This document shows, piece by piece, positions 6,923 through 13,331 of a stretch of 13,331 nucleotides of DNA. A program made the translations under genes and the position numbers. Each line of letters opens with the position of its first letter. The stretch's first letter is position 1. Source of the stretch: Candidatus Poribacteria bacterium (GTDB lineage: Bacteria; Poribacteria; DTPJ01; WJIO01). The notes under the pieces were generated by a model that ran no database searches, had not been told where the DNA came from, and saw only the letters and a list, made by a program, of their open reading frames with translations. The DNA lies in assembly GCA_014730235.1 (NCBI GenBank), contig WJIO01000223.1, forward strand, positions 1-13,331, read 5' to 3'.

Positions 6923-7756
6923 ATGATTATTGACTCCCACACTCACGCCTGGGAATACTGGCCTTATAAGCCATCTGTGCCGGATTTTGAAAGTCGCGGG
7001 CGAGTTGAGCAGTTGCTCTGGGAAATGGATCGTAACGATGTGGATAAAGCAGTTCTGGTCTGCGCCCGTATTGACCATAATCCCGAAAATAACCACTATA
7101 TATCCGATTGTGTTGAGAAATATCCCCAACACCTGATCCAATTTGCCGATGTTGATTGTTCATGGACTTCTACATATCATAAGGCTGGAGCTTCTGAACG
7201 TCTTAATCAGACTGCTAAAAAGTATAACCTGAAAGGTTATACACATTATCTGAAAGACGACTACCAATGGTTTGAGTCAATAGAGGGGTTAAAATTCTTT
7301 GAAAAAACGGCAGAATTAAACCTCATAGCCAGTCTCGCCCTGAATCCCAAATGGATGCCTGCTCTTCGTAAACTTGCAAGGAAATTTCAATCTGTAATTT
7401 TTATATGTCATCACATGGCAGGAATCAAAGCCGGAGAAAAACATCCCCGCCCGGAACTTCAGGAAGTGCTTAAATCCTCGGAACTGCCCAATATTTATAT
7501 CAAGTTATCGGGTTTCAGTTATGTTTCCCGGGTTTCGTGGGATTATCCATATTCCGATACCTTCTGGCTTGTACGAAAGCTTTATGAATATTATGGCCCG
7601 GAGAGGCTTTGCTGGGGTTCAGATTATCCAGTGGTGCGGTTTTCCATGACATATCAGCAATCTCTGGAGGCATTCCGAAAACACTGCGCGTTTATACCTG
7701 ATAGAGATAAAGAACTTATTCTGGGAGGAAATCTTCAACGACTTCTGGAGATATAG
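6923..7756 (+). CDS. Amidohydrolase-2 family metal-dependent hydrolase
   Basis: A 277-residue cytoplasmic TIM-barrel enzyme of the amidohydrolase-2 family (PF04909), whose members hydrolyse lactones or decarboxylate aromatic acids. The N-terminal metal motif is DSHTHAW (4-10, His6 and His8). The central FICHHMAG (160-167) offers His163/His164, and WGSDYPV (231-237) carries the catalytic Asp234. The C-terminal GGNLQRLLEI is the usual end of the family. The length matches a single complete domain. AAAGGA (6907-6912) is 10 bases before the ATG. It is separated from URO-D paralogue 2 by a 192-base gap filled by a repeat, so co-transcription is uncertain. Given the DUF1080 neighbour, a sugar-lactone substrate is plausible but unproven. 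Confidence 0.9.
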   Translation: MIIDSHTHAWEYWPYKPSVPDFESRGRVEQLLWEMDRNDVDKAVLVCARIDHNPENNHYISDCVEKYPQHLIQFADVDCSWTSTYHKAGASERLNQTAKKYNLKGYTHYLKDDYQWFESIEGLKFFEKTAELNLIASLALNPKWMPALRKLARKFQSVIFICHHMAGIKAGEKHPRPELQEVLKSSELPNIYIKLSGFSYVSRVSWDYPYSDTFWLVRKLYEYYGPERLCWGSDYPVVRFSMTYQQSLEAFRKHCAFIPDRDKELILGGNLQRLLEI

Positions 7757-7817
7757 ACTGAAAATTCTAAAAAATTTCTAAAACCAATGTTCATAAGAAT
7801 TCAGCATAAGGAAAAAG

Positions 7818-7913
7818 ATGAAAAATGCTTAAAAAATATAGTTCTATGTCATTCCTGCTTCAAGCTTTTTCAAAAAGCTTGAAGCAGGAATGACAGACTG
7901 GTAGCATTTTCAT
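7818..7913. repeat. Dispersed hairpin repeat, copy 3, with a 47-nt palindromic core
   Basis: The core (7848-7894) has two perfectly complementary 23-base arms around a single C at 7871. Its outer ends are the same GTCATTCCTGC and GCAGGAATGAC found in copies 1 and 2, but the inner part (TTCAAGCTTTTT) is different. Imperfect outer arms, ATGAAAAATGCT (7818-7829) and AGCATTTTCAT (7903-7913), extend the symmetry. It lies in the 237-base gap before the HprK-like gene. Confidence 0.8.
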
Positions 7914-7993
7914 TTGCTAGTATCTCTTTTAAGCACTGCAACATCTGGTTTTAGTTAATTTTAGAAATATCAGTATAGATAACAATTAAAATT

Positions 7994-8983
7994 ATGAGAA
8001 TAAACTATTCCGTTCCGCAGGATACCTTTGGTCGTCTGGTTGATTTAAATGAAAAAGCTATATTCCCTTTTCAGGGAATACCCATTGAGATAGCCAGTAA
8101 CAGTCCGACAGTATTGGAAGAAGCTGAAAAATGCTTCGGTATATGGCGTAAATTAGAAAAAAATCTTATTGAAAATATTAACCCGATTCCCGTTAAAATT
8201 ATTGTTCATCCAGCAGATTACAAAACCCATGCAAAACTACCTTTTGTTTATCGTGCTCATGGTGAATATTTCCTAGCTTCCAGCGGCAGCAACCTGATAA
8301 CGATACAGATAAACCCCGGAATGGCTGTGGCCTTCATCACCCCGGAAATGGTGGAAGATTCAGGGAAATTCCACTATAGTGTATTAAAAAGCATAGTAAA
8401 AGTCCTTATCACAGGATTTGACCGGGGGCCCATACATGCGGGAGGGGTGGTAAAAAATGGAAGGACGATCATACTGTTAGGTGACAGCGGATCGGGAAAA
8501 TCAACCCTTTGTTACGCCTGTGTTAAAAACGGCTTTCAACTGCTGACAGATGAAGCGGTTTTTGTGAGTATCAAAGATGGTTTGCGTCTATGGAGCGGAT
8601 CACACCATATCAAATTAAAACCGGATGCCAAAGAGAATTTTCCAGAAATTAGTCATATTACACCAGAAATTCAAAACAGCGGGAAACTAAAAATTATCCT
8701 GAGTGCGGATTATTTAACAGAAAAGCACCTTGCCCTGTGGGGAGAAAACCCCATAGTTTGTATTCTCAGAAGAGATCAAAAAAAATCAAGCAGATTGGAA
8801 AAAATTTCTCTAGAAATTTTGGTAAAAAAACTATGCACCAATATAGAACCAGCTTTTGATTTAAATAGAAATATAAACGAAATAGCAAGAATTCTGGCCC
8901 GGAAAAATATATTTCGTTTTACTGTCGGAAGTGATCTGGAAGAAGCTGTCCAATTATTATTGTCCCTGGTCACTTATGACTAA
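7994..8983 (+). CDS. HprK-like P-loop kinase family protein
   Basis: A 329-residue protein whose C-terminal half resembles the HPr kinase/PEP-carboxykinase-like P-loop fold. GPIHAGGVV (145-153) leads into Walker A GDSGSGKS (163-170), then LLTDEAVFV (183-191), where HprK-type proteins carry an acidic pair after the P-loop. The first 125 residues form a separate, poorly recognisable domain. The typical HPr-binding signature of true HprK is not evident and no PTS gene is nearby, so carbon-catabolite control should not be assumed. Related HprK-like proteins often sit near PqqD-like or peptide-modification genes, none of which are visible here. The ATG at 7994 lacks a clear ribosome binding site (AATTAAAATT upstream), so translation may be weak or leaderless. 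It is convergent with the ABC ATPase gene, with 12 bases between stops. Confidence 0.8.
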   Translation: MRINYSVPQDTFGRLVDLNEKAIFPFQGIPIEIASNSPTVLEEAEKCFGIWRKLEKNLIENINPIPVKIIVHPADYKTHAKLPFVYRAHGEYFLASSGSNLITIQINPGMAVAFITPEMVEDSGKFHYSVLKSIVKVLITGFDRGPIHAGGVVKNGRTIILLGDSGSGKSTLCYACVKNGFQLLTDEAVFVSIKDGLRLWSGSHHIKLKPDAKENFPEISHITPEIQNSGKLKIILSADYLTEKHLALWGENPIVCILRRDQKKSSRLEKISLEILVKKLCTNIEPAFDLNRNINEIARILARKNIFRFTVGSDLEEAVQLLLSLVTYD

Positions 8984-8995
8984 TCATTAATCCCT

Positions 8996-9919
8996 TCAAT
9001 TAGCCCAACCCATTCCGCCATTCCACCAGGCGGCATCTTCATGAGATAAGTCAAAATCCTTAATATTCTGAAGATAATCGGGATCCAGGCCTTCCCTGCG
9101 GATGGACATCATTAACTCGTTGAATTCTTTGGTATGTTTAACGTCGGTAGGTCTTGGCAAAGGCCAGGGAACCTGGACATCTTTTACGATCATAGAGCCA
9201 TGAGTGGTGGTGCTGCCTCCATCATCATCGGAATAATATTGTGAAAGCACGACGATTCGGGAGCCAATAAATATGGCTTCTTCCAGGTCATGGGTGACAA
9301 ATATAATTGTCTGATGATCTTTCTGCCATTGCTCCAGCACAAAAACCTGCATGGCCTCCCTTGTACCAATATCCAGAGCGCCGAAAGGTTCATCCATAAG
9401 TAATACTTCCGGCTGCATAACCATTGCCTGTGCAATAGCAGCACGCTGTCTCATTCCACCTGATAATTGATGAGGATGTTTGTCCGCGTGTCTGAGTAAT
9501 CCTACCCTTTCCAGGTATATATCGGCTTTTTCCCTGAATTCCTTTCTTTTTCGGCGGCATTTGATGGGTCTGAAATAAGGCTCAAATATGGTAAATTGTT
9601 CCAGCTCTAAGCCCAGCATAACATTTTCCCGCACTGTCCGGTTTTCATAGAGGCTGTATTTCTGGAATACAATACCTCGATCCCGGGATGGTTCTTTGAC
9701 TTCAACATCATTTACCATGACTTTACCCGAAAAAGGAACCTCAGAACCCAGTATAAGCCGGAGTAGAGTTGATTTACCGCATCCTGTGGGCCCGACAACT
9801 GTCAGGAATTCTCCCCTGCGAACCCTCAGGTTTATGTTATTGAGGACTGTTCGCATCTGGCCATCCCGATCCCTGTATTTTTGTACTGCTTCTTCAACTC
9901 TGATTATGTAGTTCTGCAT
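8996..9919 (-). CDS. ABC importer ATPase, NitT/TauT (SsuB/TauB) type
   Basis: A 307-residue nucleotide-binding subunit that powers import by hydrolysing ATP at the inner membrane. All motifs are visible: Walker A GPTGCGKST (43-51), Q-loop Gln86, signature LSGGMRQ (152-158), Walker B LLMDEP (173-178), D-loop GALD (180-183) and switch His210. It is longer than the usual 250-260 residues. The extra length comes from an insertion rich in Lys/Arg at about 105-130 (YFRPIKCRRKRKEFRE) and a C-terminal tail from about 260, rich in Trp near its end (AAWWNGGMGW). It is the last gene of the importer operon, 13 bases after the permease stop, with AGGAG seven bases before the ATG. Confidence 0.95.
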   Translation of the reverse strand: MQNYIIRVEEAVQKYRDRDGQMRTVLNNINLRVRRGEFLTVVGPTGCGKSTLLRLILGSEVPFSGKVMVNDVEVKEPSRDRGIVFQKYSLYENRTVRENVMLGLELEQFTIFEPYFRPIKCRRKRKEFREKADIYLERVGLLRHADKHPHQLSGGMRQRAAIAQAMVMQPEVLLMDEPFGALDIGTREAMQVFVLEQWQKDHQTIIFVTHDLEEAIFIGSRIVVLSQYYSDDDGGSTTTHGSMIVKDVQVPWPLPRPTDVKHTKEFNELMMSIRREGLDPDYLQNIKDFDLSHEDAAWWNGGMGWAN

Positions 9920-9932
9920 TTATAATCTCCTG

Positions 9933-10754
9933 CTACTTATCCATCCAGGTGTATTTTTTTCTTATCCATATACGAACCGCCAGGTCAGCGAGAAATGCCA
10001 GAAAGCTTATCCATATTACATAAGGAATAATAATATCCATTGCTATATAACGGCGAACAACAAAAATCCGATAACCTAGGCCAGCCGTAGCAGCAAGGGA
10101 TTCTCCGGCTATCAGAAAAAGTATTACCGCTTTGAAATTAAGCCTTATTGTCTCCAGAACCTTGGGGAAAATTTTGGGTAAAACTATTCGATACATAACC
10201 TCAAGGTGGCTGGCATCCAGGGTAAGGGCTTTGGTTATCTGTTCCCTGGGAACAGCCTTTGCCCTTAGATATGTATCCAGAACTATAGTGGGCATTACAC
10301 CTATGACAATCAAGGCGATCTTGGAAACTTCTCCCAGTCCAAAAACTATAAAAAGTATGGGCAATATGGCAAGGGCAGGGATTTTATCAAAGAACAGGAA
10401 AAATTTATAAAACACTAGGTCAAAATACGGCAGCATACCCATATTTAAACCGATTATAACCCCCAGGAATAGAAAAGCTACCCCAATGGCAAAGCGCTTT
10501 GTACTGGCAATAGTATCCACCAGCAAACGGTATTCGCCCTTACGGTCTTCTTCAAAGGCAGAACGGCGGAATCCATCAATCAGTTGCTTGCTTGTAGGAA
10601 CAAGCTTGTCCTTGGGGTTTTCATCATGTCTAACCTGGGCCGTTATTATATAAGCTACTATGCAGATAATAAACGGTAGCAATGGCAATATCCTGCCGGC
10701 ATTAATACTGGGTTTTGCATTAACCTTAAAAAGGCTCAATCCTCTGCCCTCCAT
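9933..10754 (-). CDS. ABC importer permease, NitT/TauT (SsuC/TauC) type
   Basis: An inner-membrane permease of 273 residues. Hydrophobic segments lie at about 22-40, 89-106, 125-141, 145-160, 209-228 and 240-262, giving about six spans. The EAA loop that docks on the ATPase is at about 171-197 (EQITKALTLDASH...IVLPKIFP). A periplasmic stretch of about 50 residues follows the first span. The ATG at 10754 has no upstream ribosome binding site, while GGAGG overlapping it (10752-10748) is eight bases before a TTG at 10739, so the real start may be that TTG (protein MSLFKVN...). It begins 9 bases after the binding-protein stop and shares its operon. Confidence 0.93.
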   Translation of the reverse strand: MEGRGLSLFKVNAKPSINAGRILPLLPFIICIVAYIITAQVRHDENPKDKLVPTSKQLIDGFRRSAFEEDRKGEYRLLVDTIASTKRFAIGVAFLFLGVIIGLNMGMLPYFDLVFYKFFLFFDKIPALAILPILFIVFGLGEVSKIALIVIGVMPTIVLDTYLRAKAVPREQITKALTLDASHLEVMYRIVLPKIFPKVLETIRLNFKAVILFLIAGESLAATAGLGYRIFVVRRYIAMDIIIPYVIWISFLAFLADLAVRIWIRKKYTWMDK

Positions 10755-10763
10755 AAAATTTAA

Positions 10764-11840
10764 TTAAAGCTTACCATCCGCTGCCATTTTCATGAACGAA
10801 GAATCGAAAATGAAATATACATTATTGGTGTCACCCTGGATTGATCCATCAGGATATTTTATACCCACTTCATCGACAGAGCGTGCATTTTCACCCAGTA
10901 GACCGTGTTCAAAACAGAATTTCCTTACATAATTCATCTTCTGCTTTATCTCTTCGCTGTTTGTATATTCTACAGCTCCCTGGGGTTTGTAGAACATGGC
11001 GGTGGTTTTTAGCTGCATCTTGTATTCTGTCAACGAACATCCAGCAGATTCAGCCATTATGGACATGGCTTCGTCGGCTGTAGAACCCCGCTGAGACATA
11101 ATATCCATAACTTCATACCATGCGCCGGTAAGGGCTTTGCCAAATTCCGGATTTTCCTTTAAAACACCTGTGCGAACTACCATAAGATCTAAAATCTCAC
11201 CGGGGATTTTGGATGAATCAAATATCTTGGAAATTCCGGGTTCCTGGAGAATCTGCATTACCAGAGGATTCCAGGTTACCACAGCTTTCTGGTTTCCATT
11301 TGCTATAAAGGCCGGGGCGATATCGCTGTCACTGGTATTTACAAGTATGACATTTCTCTCATCCATATTATTCATTTCAAGAGCCCTTGCCAACAGGTAA
11401 TGGGATACGGATAGCTCCACAAGGTAGATTTCTTCACCGTTTAAATCCTTTATGCCTGTGTTATCTCTTGTTAAAACTGCGTCGTTGCCGTTGGAAAAGT
11501 CACCCAGTATAAGGGCTGTAGTATTTATTCCCGATGCGGCAGGCATGTCCAGGGCTTCCATATTTGTCATCACACATGCGTCCACTTTCTTTGCCACATA
11601 GGCTTCTATTGATGGAATATAGTCCATGCGTACCAGTTCGATCTCTATATTATATTTATCAGCCCACTTTTTTAATATGCCCGACTGATTTGCATAATCC
11701 CAGGGCTGCCAACCAGCGTATATTGACCATGCGGCTTTAAACTTTTTTGGCTTAGCCCATGTATTGCCTGCAAATGAAAGTGACATAACTGCCGCTAAAA
11801 CCAGTGTAAAGATTATGTATCGGTAAAATTTTGGTTTCAT
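10764..11840 (-). CDS. ABC importer periplasmic binding protein, NitT/TauT superfamily
   Basis: A 358-residue substrate-binding protein. Residues 1-29 form a signal peptide: basic MKPKFYR, a hydrophobic core, and a TWA-KP cleavage site. There is no lipobox Cys, so it should be a free periplasmic protein. The mature start (AAWSIYAGWQPWDYANQSGI) and later segments (ACVMTNMEALDMPAA, ILGDFSNGNDAVL) are characteristic of a subgroup that, from memory, includes binding proteins encoded beside urea/guanidine carboxylase genes. That is a recollection and not a search result, and no carboxylase is in this window. GGAGG lies seven bases before the ATG. It is the first gene of the importer operon and follows telA after an 80-base gap with a GATC-rich repeat. 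Confidence 0.9.
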   Translation of the reverse strand: MKPKFYRYIIFTLVLAAVMSLSFAGNTWAKPKKFKAAWSIYAGWQPWDYANQSGILKKWADKYNIEIELVRMDYIPSIEAYVAKKVDACVMTNMEALDMPAASGINTTALILGDFSNGNDAVLTRDNTGIKDLNGEEIYLVELSVSHYLLARALEMNNMDERNVILVNTSDSDIAPAFIANGNQKAVVTWNPLVMQILQEPGISKIFDSSKIPGEILDLMVVRTGVLKENPEFGKALTGAWYEVMDIMSQRGSTADEAMSIMAESAGCSLTEYKMQLKTTAMFYKPQGAVEYTNSEEIKQKMNYVRKFCFEHGLLGENARSVDEVGIKYPDGSIQGDTNNVYFIFDSSFMKMAADGKL

Positions 11841-11864
11841 TATAATTCCTCCATGAATAGTGAG

Positions 11865-11916
11865 TCGTGATCTGTGATCCGAAAACAGATCACTGATTAC
11901 GGATCACTGATCACGA
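11865..11916. repeat. GATC-rich imperfect inverted repeat with nested 14-bp tandem repeat
   Basis: Arms of 17 bases (11865-11881 and 11900-11916) are complementary with one mismatch. Inside, GATCACTGATTACG (11888-11901) is followed directly by GATCACTGATCACG (11902-11915). Five GATC sites fall within 44 bases. An alternative pairing (GTGATCTG with CAGATCAC) is also possible. It sits in the 80-base telA-to-binding-protein gap, so it could act on importer expression or be a dispersed repeat. Confidence 0.85.
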
Positions 11917-11920
11917 ATTA

Positions 11921-13138
11921 CTAAGTAATTTCTTCTGCGTCTACGTCTATAACAATAGCACTCTGAGCCTGGGAGCCGCGATCCATGCGTTCGATGGCCT
12001 GGCTGGATTCTGTTGTCAACTGATCCAGTCTCAGGATATTATTGGCCATTTGGGGCAGGGCTTCCTGTCGGAACTTGGATATATCATTCATGGCTGTCTT
12101 AATATCCTGGAAGGCTCTTTCCAGGGCTTCCATATCCAGGGCTGACTGAGACGCCTGTTTGTGAATTTCCACTCCCTGAGTTTTCAATCTCTCTGCGGTG
12201 TGAGTTATCAGGTTTGACGTGGTTCGGTTAAGGGCTTCTATTTTATCCAGCACGATCTTTTGATGGGCCAGGGCCATTGCGCAGGCCACTGCCACCTGTA
12301 AAGCCACAACAGTAACATTGATTGCCCGGTCAACACCTCGCATAAGTTCCCGGTTGTTGCGGATTATGATCTCAATGGTCATGACTCCCTGCTGGTTGAC
12401 GGCCAGGGTTTGTTGTAGATCCATGATCCTCTGTCTTAGCGGGAAAAGCAGTTCTTCCTGTATAAAGGCGTATCTTTCATCCTCCGGTGGAATTTCCCGA
12501 TCCAGCTTGTATTGAAGTCTTTGATCAAGAAGCTGGCCCAATTGTATGGCTTTGGTCAGTCTTTTTATGGAATCCCGCATTTGTTTTTGATCAAAGCTGA
12601 GGGTGCTGTTATCCCGCTTGAGCTGGTCCCTTCCTGCTTCCAGGGATTTTACAATTTCGTCTATTATGGTTTGTGCTTTCTGATACTGTTGAAAATATCG
12701 CGCTATGGGTTTCCCGATCCCCGGTATACTTCGTAACAGACGTTTGAAACCTGAGGATGTAAAATCGAAGTTTACAGGATCAAGTTCAGTCACCTGTTCG
12801 TTGAGTTCCAGCAGTGACTTAGCTATAGGGCCTCCGTCTTCACCTGCCCTGGCCAGATTTTTTATGGGTTCCTGTAACATGGCGCTTCTATGGGCTGATT
12901 CCTGCTGAGTCTTTAACCCCATTTCATCAATAGCCAGTCTTTTGTGTTCGTTGCTGTAATTTCCGCTGAGTAGTTTATCCAGGTAATCATCAGCCTGTTT
13001 CTCCATTTCCGGATCTACTTCATCTGGTGTTATAGTTTCAGCGGGGACAAGGGCAAGATCCTGTTTTATTTCTTCAGTGTCCGGTATGTTTAAAGAGCTT
13101 TCTTCCTGAGTAGCTACCCGGGTTCTGGGTTGATCCAT
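11921..13138 (-). CDS. telA: TelA/KlaA-family toxic-anion-resistance protein
   Basis: A 405-residue cytoplasmic protein of the TelA family (PF05816), first named for tellurite resistance in plasmid settings but widespread on chromosomes, where its molecular role is unclear. The first 60 residues are acidic and low in order. The conserved core runs from about 125 to 390 and shows the family segments ARYFQQYQKAQTIIDEIV (146-163), NNRELMRGVDRAINVTVVAL (261-280), AVACAMALAHQKIVLDKI (283-300) and ALNRTTSNLI (302-311), followed by a long helical, probably coiled-coil tail. The length is normal for the family. GGGAGG lies about seven bases before the ATG. It follows the partial upstream gene by 22 bases, so the two probably share an operon; extension of that operon into the ABC importer is possible but not shown. 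Confidence 0.92.
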   Translation of the reverse strand: MDQPRTRVATQEESSLNIPDTEEIKQDLALVPAETITPDEVDPEMEKQADDYLDKLLSGNYSNEHKRLAIDEMGLKTQQESAHRSAMLQEPIKNLARAGEDGGPIAKSLLELNEQVTELDPVNFDFTSSGFKRLLRSIPGIGKPIARYFQQYQKAQTIIDEIVKSLEAGRDQLKRDNSTLSFDQKQMRDSIKRLTKAIQLGQLLDQRLQYKLDREIPPEDERYAFIQEELLFPLRQRIMDLQQTLAVNQQGVMTIEIIIRNNRELMRGVDRAINVTVVALQVAVACAMALAHQKIVLDKIEALNRTTSNLITHTAERLKTQGVEIHKQASQSALDMEALERAFQDIKTAMNDISKFRQEALPQMANNILRLDQLTTESSQAIERMDRGSQAQSAIVIDVDAEEIT

Positions 13139-13160
13139 GATTATCCCTCCCTGTTAAGAA

Positions 13161-13331
13161 TTATTCCTGTGAGAATCCTTTTGCTCGTTCTGCTATTTCG
13201 GCTAAATCCCTCATAGAGTTTTCCATATCAATTTTACCTTCGTTCTGTCCGGTATCCATATCGGCGATGGCAACGGTGGTTTCATCCAGTTGTGTCATGG
13301 CCTGTTCATTTTCCAGCAATAGCCTTTTTAC
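13161..13331 (-). CDS. C-terminal end of an unidentified gene upstream of telA (partial)
   Basis: A reading frame open to the window edge encodes the last 56 residues of a protein (VKRLLLENEQAMTQLDETTV...MENSMRDLAEIAERAKGFSQE) and ends in TAA at 13163-13161. The sequence is strongly helical and acidic, resembling a coiled-coil tail. It lies 22 bases before the telA start on the same strand, so it is the preceding gene of that operon. TelA genes are often preceded by XpaC-like genes, but this fragment is too short to test that. Confidence 0.75.
   Translation of the reverse strand, partial: VKRLLLENEQAMTQLDETTVAIADMDTGQNEGKIDMENSMRDLAEIAERAKGFSQE

Noticed and set aside
7848-7894. Intrinsic terminator after the amidohydrolase gene
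   Set aside because: The hairpin is very stable but the following bases (AGACTGGTAGC) are not a U-tract, and its ends match a repeat family.
2120-7913. CRISPR-like array
   Set aside because: The repeats are kilobases apart, palindromic and variable inside, with no regular spacers and no cas gene.
11841-11920. Guanidine-type riboswitch ahead of the ABC binding protein
   Set aside because: I looked because of the binding-protein subgroup, but the gap is only 80 bases and is filled by GATC-rich repeats without riboswitch-like conserved segments.

Overview
The window reads as a chromosomal segment of a Gram-negative, probably anaerobic bacterium of moderate to low GC. Supporting signs are a sigma-54 activator, a periplasmic-type binding protein with a cleavable signal, a membrane-anchored LysM/M23 peptidase, a TelA-family protein, and two uroporphyrinogen-decarboxylase-like (URO-D) paralogues beside a DUF1080 protein. 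Such combinations are familiar from Spirochaetota, Desulfobacterota and PVC-type anaerobes; the sequence alone does not let me choose among them. No rRNA, tRNA, CRISPR array or transposase gene was seen.

Layout. (1) 1-1119 (+) is the 3' part of an NtrC-type response regulator. It runs tail to tail, with a 6-bp overlap, into a HAD-family hydrolase (1114-1809, -). (2) 1810-2475 is a 666-bp AT-rich gap holding a dispersed hairpin repeat and a candidate promoter with an operator-like inverted repeat. (3) 2488-8983 (+) carries a LysM/M23 peptidase, URO-D paralogue 1, a strong terminator, DUF1080, URO-D paralogue 2, an amidohydrolase-2 enzyme and an HprK-like P-loop protein. A 47-aa reading frame (-) faces the terminator from the other side. 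The gaps here hold a perfect 38-bp palindrome and two more members of the hairpin repeat family. (4) 13331-8996 (-) carries the end of an unidentified gene, telA, then a complete NitT/TauT-type ABC importer (binding protein, permease, ATPase). A GATC-rich repeat separates telA from the importer.

How the genes may work together. The importer genes form a compact operon with gaps of 9 and 13 bp and good ribosome binding sites. The + strand genes from 4961 to 8983 look like a small catabolic island: DUF1080 proteins are linked to keto-sugar cleavage, amidohydrolase-2 proteins to lactone or ring hydrolysis or decarboxylation, and URO-D-like proteins to methyl transfer or unknown chemistry. No substrate can be assigned. 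The main points of interest are the pair of URO-D paralogues with different metal-site motifs flanking DUF1080, the palindromic intergenic elements, and the small convergent reading frame.
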